DNA of 64,000 nt, taken from the NCBI RefSeq assembly GCF_028858725.1, contig NC_084766.1:20748501-20812500 (forward strand). The letters are read 5' to 3'. The DNA is from Colius striatus (Eukaryota > Chordata > Aves > Coliiformes > Coliidae). Shown here one piece after another: positions 1 through 10,449 of the stretch; the stretch's first letter is position 1, and every line of letters begins with the position of its first letter. The notes beneath the pieces were generated by a model. The model was not told the DNA's origin. It saw nothing but the letters and a program-made list of their open reading frames with translations, and searched no databases. The position numbers were made by a program, and so were the translations under genes.

Positions 1-944
1 TATGAAGATGTATATGAAAATTATTTCCTGTTATCAAAAAGATGAAATGTACAAAAGTGCTGTTCCCTTTATAAGTTCACATTATTGCAAATACTATGGA
101 TTCTCTCTTCTCCTGGACAAACAGCCTCTGTAAGGTCACACAACCCTCTAGACATATCATAAAGACAAAGACATTTTTGGAGGATGATGCCTAAGTGTTC
201 ATTACACACTCTGCATTATTTGCACTTTCTCCTTTCCCATCACTATCCTAAGAGGTTTGTTAGTAATGCCAGATAGAAGAGTATAAGCATTAAAATGTTA
301 TATAGTGGACATAAGAAGTCCATGTGGATCTCTGCTAAATGAGACACAGAGGAGCTGCTTAGCTCTTCATGCTTATTTTTTTTCAGTTTGTCTTATGTGA
401 AATTACATGGCAATGTCTTAGATGTAATTGTTCTTCTAGCAACATGTAGCCTTTTTGGATCCTGACAGATTTGATTCTATTCCTCTGAAACCTGCTGGAA
501 AGAACCATTTGTTTTATAGAAACGCTATTTATATTTCTTGCCAGGTTTTTGCAGGCCAGTAACAATCTGCATGCAAGCAACAATTTTTGCATGCAAGTAA
601 TAATTAATTAAAGGGACCAATGCTCCCTTCTATAAAGGGACTGTCTAACGTTCTGCTCTTCCATGATTTAGTAACAGTAATTTAGTGACAATTATTGAAG
701 CTTCTCCCAAATGCATTAATAAAAGTTTTCCATGGCTTTTTAAACTGCACTCTTCAATGTTCTGTTTCTAACAAATTGAAGACTGTTTAAGAATAATATG
801 TGATTCTGGAGAAAAAATAAAGGGTTCTGTTTTGAAAACACATGACAATAATAGGAAAAGTCTGAAACTCAAATAAATTACAGCTATGCAAAAAGAATCA
901 TACCTGATCCTATATGAACAAAGAATGAAAGGAAACAGAACATA
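1..944. other. AT-rich sequence with no gene seen
   Basis: AT-rich noncoding sequence beyond the likely 3' end of CH25H. Only short chance reading frames occur and no repeat family was recognised. Confidence 0.6.
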
Positions 945-1521
945 ATTTTTAAAGAATGGTCATGTTTATTTTCTATTAAAAATAGAGAGTACATCAAGGT
1001 TTAAAAATATAAATATCAAAATTATTGCAAAGTTAGCCAACTAGCTTAGTTTGGCAGCAACATTTTACAACATCATTGTGCAATAAAAGGCTCTGGCAGA
1101 TTAAACTCCGCAAAATTCATGATATGTACCCTTTATGTTTACAACATAAATATTCCTACAATAGTAAGATTGTTGTTCTGGTGTGTGTATAAAACATTAT
1201 ACAGTAATATAATATATGCTTTATGAAAGCTGGAAAGAAGGAAAGAAGAGAGAATGTCTCTTAATGCTTCCCTCACACCTTTAACTCACCGAAATTCAAG
1301 CAACATGCATTTACACTCCCATTTACAGTCATTTAAGGTAGATAGTTCTAAGTATACATACAAATATGCATATATTAATTAGATTTTTTTATAAATAGCT
1401 ATTGCTTTTACAGGCAGCTTCAAATATACAATCTTCTGTAAATCTTTCAAAAATTAATGTCCCAGTTCAGTCTATTAAAATTTTTTTTAAAAGAAAAGTA
1501 TTCATCCCCTGTTAAATATCT
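945..1521 (-). other. CH25H: CH25H 3' UTR with polyadenylation signal
   Basis: AT-rich sequence follows the CH25H stop on the minus strand. The first clear AATAAA on that strand is at 965-970, followed by U/GU-rich sequence, so cleavage near 945-950 is likely. That gives a 3' UTR of about 570 nt. A TATTTATA element near 1385-1397 resembles an AU-rich instability motif, as expected for a rapidly induced mRNA. The end is inferred from the signal only. Confidence 0.5.
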
Positions 1522-2346
1522 TTAGTTAGAATGTGACTCTGTGAATGTCCCGAAGAGTTTGTCCCAGTGGGTGAAGTAAGGAGCATAGTTTGATCTGAAC
1601 TTCAGATGATGAAGATCATGATGAGGTGCTCCGCCATACAAACCAAAAGGCACAAGTCGGTGAGTTGACCATGGAAGGTCATATCCTGAATGGTCCTCCA
1701 CTGACAACCAAATGTTTACAAGGAAGAAAATCATTTCTGTCAAAGGATGGCATCCTAGGAGCACTGGGTTAATAGCAGCAAAAAATCCCAGTGAGAGCAG
1801 TTCCCATACACTGGAATACTGTGTAGTAAGAGCAAATGTTGACACATGCTTGTGATGCACCTTGTGGAAGGTCTTGTAGAGCCAAGGCACCTTGTGATGG
1901 AGCAAATGCCACAGGAAGTATTCAAAATCAAACAGAAGCAGGCAAATTCCTACTTCCAGCAGGACCTCAGGCAGCGCTGGAGCTATCACTGGTAGATTTG
2001 CTGGTCTCCAGTACCAGTGCAGAAGCGTCACTGGGAAGATCAAAACAACATGGTGATACACACTCTGGATAATGCAAGGCACCATCATTCCAAGAGTTGG
2101 ATAGTTCTGTGGCTGGATTTTGTATTTTCTCAAGTTTGGTAGTCTAGTGCTTAAAAAGTCCAGTGCAATATATGGAAGACAGAAGGCCATGTATGCTGTA
2201 AAAGAAAAGAGCACTGGAAAAAATGGTGACCTGATCAAAGGCTCCTTTGCTGTGACAAAGTCCCAAAGAGACTGAAGGCACAACCTGTCCCATGGTCCAT
2301 TCATCGTGTAGCTGAGCAGCACCCGGTCTGGCAGGCTGCCGTTCAT
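1522..2346 (-). CDS. CH25H: Cholesterol 25-hydroxylase, intronless
   Basis: Encodes an ER-membrane di-iron enzyme that makes 25-hydroxycholesterol, an antiviral and immunoregulatory oxysterol that restrains SREBP signalling. The 274-aa product (human 272) shows the three histidine boxes of the fatty-acid hydroxylase/sterol desaturase family: HLLHH at 147-151, HKVHH at 161-165 and HHDLHH at 242-247. Hydrophobic segments lie near residues 40-66, 95-112, 131-146 and 182-213. The stretches FFPVLFS, FPVTLLHW, NIWLSVEDHSGY and APYFTHWDK are near-identical to human as remembered. The ATG at 2346 was chosen because the reading frame upstream opens only with a non-ATG codon and because the length then fits the family. 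A second Met at residue 15 is possible. There is no intron within the coding region, as in mammals. Confidence 0.97.
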   Translation of the reverse strand: MNGSLPDRVLLSYTMNGPWDRLCLQSLWDFVTAKEPLIRSPFFPVLFSFTAYMAFCLPYIALDFLSTRLPNLRKYKIQPQNYPTLGMMVPCIIQSVYHHVVLIFPVTLLHWYWRPANLPVIAPALPEVLLEVGICLLLFDFEYFLWHLLHHKVPWLYKTFHKVHHKHVSTFALTTQYSSVWELLSLGFFAAINPVLLGCHPLTEMIFFLVNIWLSVEDHSGYDLPWSTHRLVPFGLYGGAPHHDLHHLKFRSNYAPYFTHWDKLFGTFTESHSN

Positions 2347-2410
2347 GCTGATTGCAGTCTGAGAGGTCTGTGAATCCTGCCAGCCTTTATCTAGCCTGCT
2401 CAAGGGAAAA

Positions 2411-2476
2411 CTCCGCCCAGCAGAAATCCTCTTTACTCAGAAATACGTAGCTTTAAAGAGGAAGTTCCCTTTCCTG
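2411..2476 (-). promoter_or_regulatory. CH25H: CH25H proximal promoter: kappaB site, ISRE-like overlap, TATA-like and GC boxes
   Basis: Read on the minus strand, GGGAACTTCC at 2469-2460 fits the NF-kappaB consensus GGGRNNYYCC. It overlaps GAAAGGGAACT, one base short of an ISRE core. Next come a TTTAAAG TATA-like box at about 2457-2451 and a GGGCGGAG GC box at 2418-2411. The kappaB site lies about 115-125 bp upstream of the chosen ATG. CH25H is known to respond to interferon and TLR signals. The sites are visible; their use here is inferred. Confidence 0.55.
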
Positions 2477-5150
2477 TGATATAGAAATGGTATAATGCAT
2501 TACAACCTCAGAACAGATTTAGCTAGCCAGTGTAATTACTGGAGCTCTACAAAGAGACTTGTACAATAGGAAAAATAAGCAGAAATGCAGAATTCTGACA
2601 CTGGAATTCAGAGAAAGAGGGTAGGAATATTTTGCACACCACTTAGTGCACACACTTGAGAAACTACTTTCTCTTACTAATTTTAAATTGTGTCATCCTT
2701 TGTTATCTTTTTGCCTTTATAGGTAAGGAAATACAATGTACCATTGATTTTTTTTTATGACTGCTACCAAAGATGTATGTGTACCTATAGCCCAGGTCTA
2801 ATATGTCCATGTTTGGTATGTATTTCTTAATGATCCCTTGGATATATAACAGGCTAAGTCAAAATCCTAAGGAGATCTAGCCCTAATTTCCAGTATGAGT
2901 GTGGTGGCTGTGACTTATCTTGGATTCATGTTCTTCTATTCTCCTGCATCTACTTGACATGCCAAAAATCCACCTGAGTTGACTAGATGCAAAACTGAGC
3001 CAATAACTTTTGAAGAACAAAATATCCCCCAGTTTCTGGGAAGAATAGAAGGTAAAATCCCATCAGACTTCCAAACAGATACTTAGTGACAAGTGTTCAC
3101 TCCACATCTCAACAGCTCTTTGACCAGTATGAAATGGAAGTCATCCTTTACCCATGTACCAAACTAACTTAAGCAATTAAGAGATCCACTGGTTAGATCT
3201 GTCCTTTAAAGCCCTTCTTTGACCATAAGAAAGCATCCATCAGTCAGAAGCTAGCAGGCTTGACTCCCAACACTTCTGATTTGCTAGAAGTATTTTAGGG
3301 ATAAATGATGAAGGTTTTTATTTAACCACCAAGACATCACTTCTTTTGTGTGTTTAGAAAAAGACAAATAAAACTTTGAACATTTAGGGAAACAGAACTT
3401 GCCATCAGCTTCCTATGAACTCATCTCTTTTGTAGGTACAGCATTGATTCTAATATTGGAAATGAGCTCAACTTCCTGGATGACTTTATTAGCTTGTTCA
3501 GTTGATTTTTGTTCCTTGCTATTCAGAAATGAAATCTGATGGGGGGAAATGGGAGATGGAATTTCCTTGCTTCTTAATAATTAAGAATGGTTAATTAACA
3601 GTGACCTTTCTGAACTATGGATGGACTTCTAATATTTAAGTTTGATTGCAGCCTCAACTGTTTTCAAGAGATTCCACTCTTAAGGAAGTGCAGATTTTTC
3701 TCTCTCCTTAGACTTCAAGGAATTTACTGAAAAAGTTAACATTCTCTATGCTGTTATTCAGGCAATCAGAATTCTTTGTTGGAGACAGGTATGGTATGGC
3801 CTTTGAAGACTCTACCCATTGCATATACATTTTAGAAATAGGTTCAGACTCTCTGCTGTTAGAGACTGTTATGTTGAACTCAATTAATTCAAACTGTTGA
3901 ATGCAGTGAAACTAAAACCCAGTGAGGGACACTAATTTAACGGAGAATGACTTATATCCAAGAGCTTCATTTCAACCTTCTGACGGTATTTTATCCTGAC
4001 CTCCACTTCACAACAAGGACATGAAAAATGCATTTGTAACTCAATCTCTTTTTGGGTCTGAAAATATTTTTGTGAGGGATGCTTTTTGTTGATTTATGTA
4101 GTTACAACCAGAAATTAAGCCTCCCAGGTGGGATATGTCATTCTGTATTTTGTTAGAATTATGCAGGGATTAAATTTATTCTGTAAAAGTATTCCAAATC
4201 TGCTTAAAAGGGAGATTGACAGAAATTTCTCAGCTGCCCTAAAAACACTCCTCCAACTAATCCCTAATAGCCATGTGAAATCCCAAGAAGTTTTAGAACC
4301 ACTGCTGCCTACAAGCTAAAATTTAACTAATAGGCATTTTATCTGCACATTAGGTCACAGTAAAATATTCTGAAGGAAAAATAAGAGCATTCTGCAGCTC
4401 CATTGGCAGCACACCCAGCAGCCCCAGCCCTGAGCAAGGGGCAAGGGGAGCAGAGCCCATCCTGTGCTTATCGGGTATTTCCACTCCTCTAATTTAAGTT
4501 TCCTCATCAGCGCAACGTATGAGGTGAGGAAAAGACACAGTGCAAGAAAATCCTTTCCATACTAATTCAGCAACACAACCCCAACTTTTTCTGCTGAACT
4601 CACAATGCTGCCAAACTTTCGCATGTGTTACAAGACTCTTTCAAAAAATCAAGACTCCTGCTACAGAGTTTGGGTTGAAGGGCACATAGTTTGAATGAGG
4701 CCCCGCAAAGGGTCTTAAATAGATTCCACATGAGCACAAGATGCAAGCACCTACCCCAGGCTCCGCTGTTAAGTACGAGTTATGAGGCAAACAGCAAAAC
4801 ATTGAGTGCATAGGAAAATGAGGAAAAGCTAGCAGGAGGCAAAACCAGGATCGACAACCAGAAAATTATGTCACAGCAGCAGAGGCAATGTTTCTTTTTC
4901 TTTCCTCTTTTTCATCTCCCTATTAGAGTTATTGCCATACCAGAGATAAGGTGACATCCTAGTGCACACTGAGCCTTCTATCAAAAAAAGGGTGCTGGGG
5001 AAGGGGATTGATAACTTGTTCAGGACAGTAGCAAGGAAAGCAGGACAGTAACCAGAGCAAAGCAAGACAGAGGTAGTCTCTCATTTTCAAATAAATTGTT
5101 ACTATGCCGGAAAAAGACAATAAATCTGAGATCCTCACATCCTAACTCAC
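2477..5150. other. Intergenic sequence, no gene seen
   Basis: No conserved coding exon, RNA gene or recognised repeat was found. If the candidate exon at 5151-5380 is spliced to CH25H, this would be its intron. An acceptor-like TTTTCCCTTGAGCAG lies just upstream of the CH25H frame, near 2396-2410 on the minus strand. Confidence 0.5.
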
Positions 5151-5380
5151 CTTATTCCAAGAGCCTGAGTGCGAGGAGACATACTGTTGAGCAGGGCTGA
5201 TGTCAGCTGTGTGTGTGAGGGTGCAGCGGGCTGTTTCTGCCGGTGGTGCCGGCTTGCAGCCGCTTCTCGCCGTCCAACAGCACCCCCCAGCGCAGAGCGC
5301 TCGCCCGGCAGCTCGCCTCCGCTCCTGCGCTGCCCTACTCCTGCCTGACGGTCAGCGGGAAACATTTCTTAGGCTTTGTT
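5151..5380 (-). promoter_or_regulatory. Small CpG-rich block with a candidate minus-strand first exon
   Basis: A GC- and CpG-rich block (about 5200-5370) stands out from AT-rich flanks. On the minus strand it runs into a near-perfect splice donor, AATAAG|GTGAGT, with the exon ending at 5151. This is the pattern of a noncoding first exon with its own promoter. Candidates are an alternative 5' exon of CH25H (about 2.8 kb downstream on the same strand) or a lncRNA. The 72-aa minus frame running through the block is Arg/Ala-rich and reads across the donor, so coding potential is doubtful. Confidence 0.4.
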
Positions 5381-6710
5381 GAAATCTTCAGGGATTACAA
5401 AACGTTCAGAGTTTTGAAGCAGGACAAAAAGTTGGTATGCACAGGTCTGTCACGGGCTTTATGGGTGGAACTGGCTGAAAGAGGGAGCTTTGCATATTTA
5501 CATCTTTTCAACTTACAGTCTCCTCTTGTTTAGGTACACTGAGATTCAAGTCCAGGGTCTGAATCTGAAGAAGATACATGAGTCTCTACTGCTTGCCTCC
5601 CAAGTAAGCAGCTCGAACCTTGAGTCCATGGGTATGCCGAGTATGGGAGGATGAAGAACACACCTCCCTTTTCAGTTTTAATGAAAAACTTTTGCCTAAA
5701 TACAAAATACTTTTCTTAACAGAGCACATGTATTTTCTTAATCAAAATACTGTCATAACAACACTCCATCCCCCTAACCAAGCTTCACTGAAAACCTCTC
5801 CAGCCAGCACTGAAAGAAAGCTTAATTAAACGCCTTTTTTAAATTAATTCTTAGCAATGGCTGAGGATAGAAAGCTGCTGGCAAAGTAAATTGCTAATTC
5901 TCAAACTTCACTTTATCAGGATCAGTTTTCAAAATAACAACCATCAGGAAAAAGATTCTAAAATTCTCTCATTTGGAGTTTGTAATTCAGCAGGGAGAAA
6001 CTGATTTGCATCCTCTACAACGTCATCATTTCTGGAGGAGTCAGAATAGAATACAGACACTTTACAGCCCAATATCCTCAGAAAATAAGATTTGGGCAAT
6101 CATGGTACAAGTGTGTCCACTGTCCATCCAACATTCACTTTTTAAATTTCATTGATGATTTCAATGATTTTGTTCATATAAAGTTATTTGAAAATAGGCT
6201 GCTGGAGCAGAGGCTGTTATTGGCATGCTCACACTAGGCAATGCTGCAGCATTTTAGAAGTCTGTATTTTAGAAGATATCAAAGAACAGGAGAAAACTTT
6301 ATAAATGCTTTGATTATGATAAAATCTTCCACCAAGAGTCACATTTTATTATAGATCAGAAAAAAACTATTCAAGGTGTGTCTCCTATTTTATGGATTAA
6401 AGTAATTTGTAGTTTTTCATGATATTAAAGCATTCCATTTTCCTTTTTTTTCCCCTTATGGTACATTCAGCATAAAGCATAATTTATTGAGAAATGGTTT
6501 CTTTTGTTTCCAAACTGACAACTGTTTCTCTTACGAGGCCCACGGGAGTATGAGCTCTATTCTAACACCACTCCCTATGCTAAGGTACTCCCTACGTTGT
6601 CTGATGTGTAAACTTTTGTTCAGCGTCATGACTAGCTACAGAATCAACTAAACAGTGTACAAATGCTCTGCATTGATCTAGTTCATCACTCGGTACATAC
6701 CACTAACATT
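5381..6710. other. Intergenic sequence, no gene seen
   Basis: Mostly AT-rich. Nothing recognisable as a gene or repeat. Confidence 0.5.
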
Positions 6711-7298
6711 GGCCAAGAAGGTCAATGACATTCTGGGATGCATCAAGAAGAATGTGGGCAGCAGGTCAAGGGAGGTTCTTTTTCCCCATCTACTCTGCCC
6801 TGGTGAGGCCTCATCTGGAGTCCTGTGTCCAGTTCTGGGCTCCTCAGCTCAAGAGGGACAGAGAACTGCTGGAGAGAGTCCAGTGCAGGGCCACCAAGAT
6901 GATCAAGGAACTGGAACATCTTTCATATGAGGAAAGGCTGCAGGAACTGGGGCTGTTTAGAGAAGAGGAGACTGAGGGGGGAATCTCATTAATATTTACA
7001 AGTATCTAAATGGTGGGTGTCAGGAGGTTGGGGCATCTCTTTTTCTGTTGTATCTGGCAACAGGACAAGGGGTAATGAGATGAAGCTGGAACATAAGAAG
7101 TTCCATTTAAATATAAGAAAAAACTTTTACTGTTCAGGTGAAGGTGTCCTGGCACAGGCTGCCCAGGGAGGGTGTGGAGTCTCATTCTTTTGAGGTCTTC
7201 AAGACCTGCATGGACGTGTTCCTAGGTGGACCTGCTTTGGTATGGGGGCTGGACTAGATGATCTCTAAAGGTCCCCTCCAACCCCACCATTCTATGAT
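6711..7298 (+). mobile_element. CR1 LINE, 5'-truncated copy
   Basis: Plus-strand CR1 3' segment. It opens in the GGCCAAGAAGGTCAATG region at the C-terminal end of the reverse transcriptase frame and ends in ...CCACCATTCTATGATAC. The short frames at 6709-7009 ([19 protein letters not shown] and [12 protein letters not shown]) are remnants of the CR1 ORF2 end. Heavy 5' truncation is typical of CR1 insertion. Confidence 0.93.
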
Positions 7299-8430
7299 AC
7301 ACATAATCTGCCACCATTAGGCATGAGACAAACAGCATGAATATACCTACAGACTACTACAAAAAAACCATTTTCAAGTTCCAAGCACAGCATGTGGACA
7401 AAGACACTGGCTTTTATGTCTGTGCAAGCCCTCCCTTCTATGTCTAAATGCTGAGACTGTCAGCAGGTGTCTGGTGCCTTCTGTTGTGCTAGTACACTTC
7501 TATACTATCCAAAGCTGACATTCAGTCAACTTTAACTGTCAGATATATACACCTGCAACACAAAGATAGCTATAGAACAGACACCAAGTATGCAAGATCA
7601 GCCTTGAAAAACATACCATTCATCACTCCTCATTCTTATTATACTAAGCTTCTCACTCCTCTGTGTTCAGGGTGTCTTATTTTGAACATTTCTTCCCACA
7701 ACTCTCCAAGTTTGCATCACAAAACGCTTGTAACTCTAGCAAGCCAAGGTGAGCACAGCAGCTCACACTTCCCACAGCCAAAGCAGAGAAGTTCCATATT
7801 GGCTTCTGTGTATAGTTTCCACTCTTCCTGCTGTATTTCCAAGCACACAGAGGGTTCATCAGCTGACAGAGCAGGTAACACATAGGGTTTAATAGATCCA
7901 GCTATCTTGACTGTGCATCTACTGTATTCAGAATGCAGAGAGTGGTATCACCTGAGCATATTTATTATTGAAAATGACAAAGGTCAAAAGCTGGGTCAAA
8001 CATACCATGGCAAAAATTAGTTCCCTACCTCAGGCTGTGATTAAATGCTATTTATGAGATTACCAGACAGGCTGTTAAGTAATCCAATTATCCAAGGTTT
8101 AAGAATGTGATACAAGAAGCTTTCCACTGTGTCAGTAGTTGAAATAAACCTCACCTGGAGGCTGAGAAACTGACTCGGTCTTTTGAGCAGTTATTTACAA
8201 TCTATATCTTACTTAAAGTCTCAAAGACATTCCCCCAAAACAACATGAATGGCCTCATAGCATTTGGAAAAGCCTCTTTCAGGACAAAAGCAAAAGGAAG
8301 CTTACTTGACTATTATCCTTGGTCTATAGATGAATAGTTGTGAAAAATAGACTCGGCTTTCTGGCTTCTGTCCCAGAGACTCACATGAATTCAGGAACGA
8401 ACAAGAAGTGAAACACCACACATCACTCCA
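7299..8430. other. Intergenic sequence between CH25H and LIPA
   Basis: No gene or recognised repeat seen between the CR1 copy and the presumed LIPA 3' end. Confidence 0.5.
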
Positions 8431-10215
8431 AACTCCAAGCAGAGTTTATTGAAATATCTCAAGCTCAATACAGATGATGCATGTGGCTCTTGCTGTATCA
8501 CATACCCTCACAACTGCTAAGTTAGTGACTTTAGATTTCTATGGAAACTCTTTCTTTCAGCACAGCAAGGTGAAGCAAATATGACTGCTACAAACATAAA
8601 GCAAAATTAGAGGTCCTGTTAGGAATCACAATTGAAATATCATGGATGACTGTTTCCTTAAACAAAGCCTGAGGATTCCCTGAGTCTGAATTAGGAATTA
8701 AAAAAAAACCCAAAAGTAAAACCAAACAAATCTCAATGTATGGCTTATGCACCTGTTTGCAATTTTTTATTTTGGTTTTTATTTGGTAGGTTGGTTGGTT
8801 TTGGTTTGGTTTTGGGTTTTTTTTCTTTTTACAGAAAAAGGCTTGCCTCAGTTTAAAAAGCAGCATTTTCTATATCATTTAGAAAAGGTTTTTTATTCTG
8901 TTGGCATTATTGATGGAAATCTGGGTTGAGTCCAGCTGTGGCATAGAAAGTAACATCTGGACTGAGGCAACTGACTCTGGAGATTGGTCACACATCTATG
9001 TTTGGCATGGAACTTGTGTGCAATTCAGAGGAGCCAACATCCTCTGTATAGTCAACAGAAAGAGCAAGGCACATACACTACAAGTACAGCTCCATAGTCA
9101 GAGCTCTGAAGCAGATGTGACTCCTCTCCCCCCATTAAATGAGTGCTATGTCCCACTCAAAAGTGGAAACTGAGACAAATGGAAACTTCTGTTAATACTG
9201 CCAGGCTTGACCAGTGTTGCACAGGTCCTGAACACAATGGTGGCAAGTATCGAGCAGCTAATAAGTAAACAGATCTTCAAAGCAGCAGATCATTACAAGG
9301 AAAAACTCATACAAATTAAGTCATTCAAGCTATAGATTAATACCTTGTCTCTTCCCTCATCAGTAGGATACTGTGGGAGCTTGTTTTGCAGTGGTCAGTG
9401 CAAAGAAAACAAAACAAGAGTATGTCACATCACACTCCTTGAAATCCACAGTCTATTGCCAGAGCTAACTGAAAGTGGCATTTCTTTTAACCACATCTCA
9501 CGTCCCAGCAATCTGCAAGGGCAAATAACATCCCTCATCCACAGCTGGTAAGTGAAACATGGAAAGCTTCAGGGACACCAAGAAAAATGCAGCAATGAAT
9601 CACCCCGAAATAGGAGATTTTAACTCACAATGGCAATCTTCTCTGGCTTCAGGGCAGTTCTGGGCAATATTGAAGAAGAAAGTCACCTGATGTAGCTAGT
9701 TCACATTTAGATGACAAAAATAATCATGCAGCAAAAAGTCACTAAGTGCTTTTTAAAGTACCAGCACCAAATGGGTCACCGCAGTACAAAGAATACTTCT
9801 GAAAGGTACTCAGAAATGGCAATGTACTGAGAAATGGGAGTGCTTTATGCACAGTGGAATACTTGCTGTTTTAATTGTCAAGCACCTGAGGTGCTGATTG
9901 GACTAACTCGTCTTTCAGACATGTCATTACATTTATATGCACATGACATACTCCTTTTGTGCAAAGTCATCCTGCTGTGTTTTGAGTATCATGCCCCTGT
10001 GTGCAAAATCAGCAGGATACAATGAGGATCTTTGCACAGGAGAGAGAAGTAATACTGAGAAAAACAAACCAAATATGAATCCAATTCAATGGTACTTATC
10101 GCTGGCATTTTAAAAATGCATCATAAATAAACAATACAGCATTACTGACAGAAAAGCATATGTTCCAAAAGGACGAAATCCTCGTGAGCTAGTACTCTGA
10201 ATTACCAATGCTGGT
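8430..10215 (-). other. LIPA: LIPA 3' UTR (extent inferred)
   Basis: Sequence downstream of the LIPA stop on the minus strand. A minus-strand AATAAA at 8445-8450 is followed by GU-rich sequence (GGAGTTTGGAGTGATGTGTG), a good poly(A) site that would give a 3' UTR of about 1.8 kb. Alternative AATAAA copies lie in the T/G-rich tract at about 8766-8782. The true 3' end needs RNA evidence. Confidence 0.4.
8763..8832. repeat. T/G-rich low-complexity tract
   Basis: Runs of T broken by GG (TTGGTTGGTTTTGGTTTGG) form a simple low-complexity stretch inside the presumed LIPA 3' UTR. Read on the minus strand it is A/C-rich and creates spare AATAAA motifs. Confidence 0.7.
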
Positions 10216-10449
10216 TTAGAGATATTTCCTCATCATACTAATTATTTCATTATACATGCGGTAAGGTGCATCAAGGCCCCAGATGAAATCCAAATGTTCC
10301 CATTCTGGAATATTTTTGTAGTACACCATGTTTGTGATCTGAGTGAGCAGCATAGCAATATCCTTTGGGTCTGCCAGCCAGTCCTGTCCACCAGTCCACA
10401 CTGCAGTTGGTACAGTCATCTCTTTTATTTTGTAGAAAGGGGGAGTAGT
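10216..10449 (-). CDS. LIPA: LIPA last coding exon
   Basis: Acceptor CTTCCTCAG precedes ACT at 10449. Encodes residues 322-398, [10 protein letters not shown] to the end at ISMMRKYL, including catalytic Asp344 and His373. The stop is at 10216-10218. Confidence 0.96.
   Translation of the reverse strand, partial: TTPPFYKIKEMTVPTAVWTGGQDWLADPKDIAMLLTQITNMVYYKNIPEWEHLDFIWGLDAPYRMYNEIISMMRKYL

Noticed and set aside
1836-2072. Plus frame over CH25H
   Set aside because: Antisense shadow of the CH25H coding sequence.
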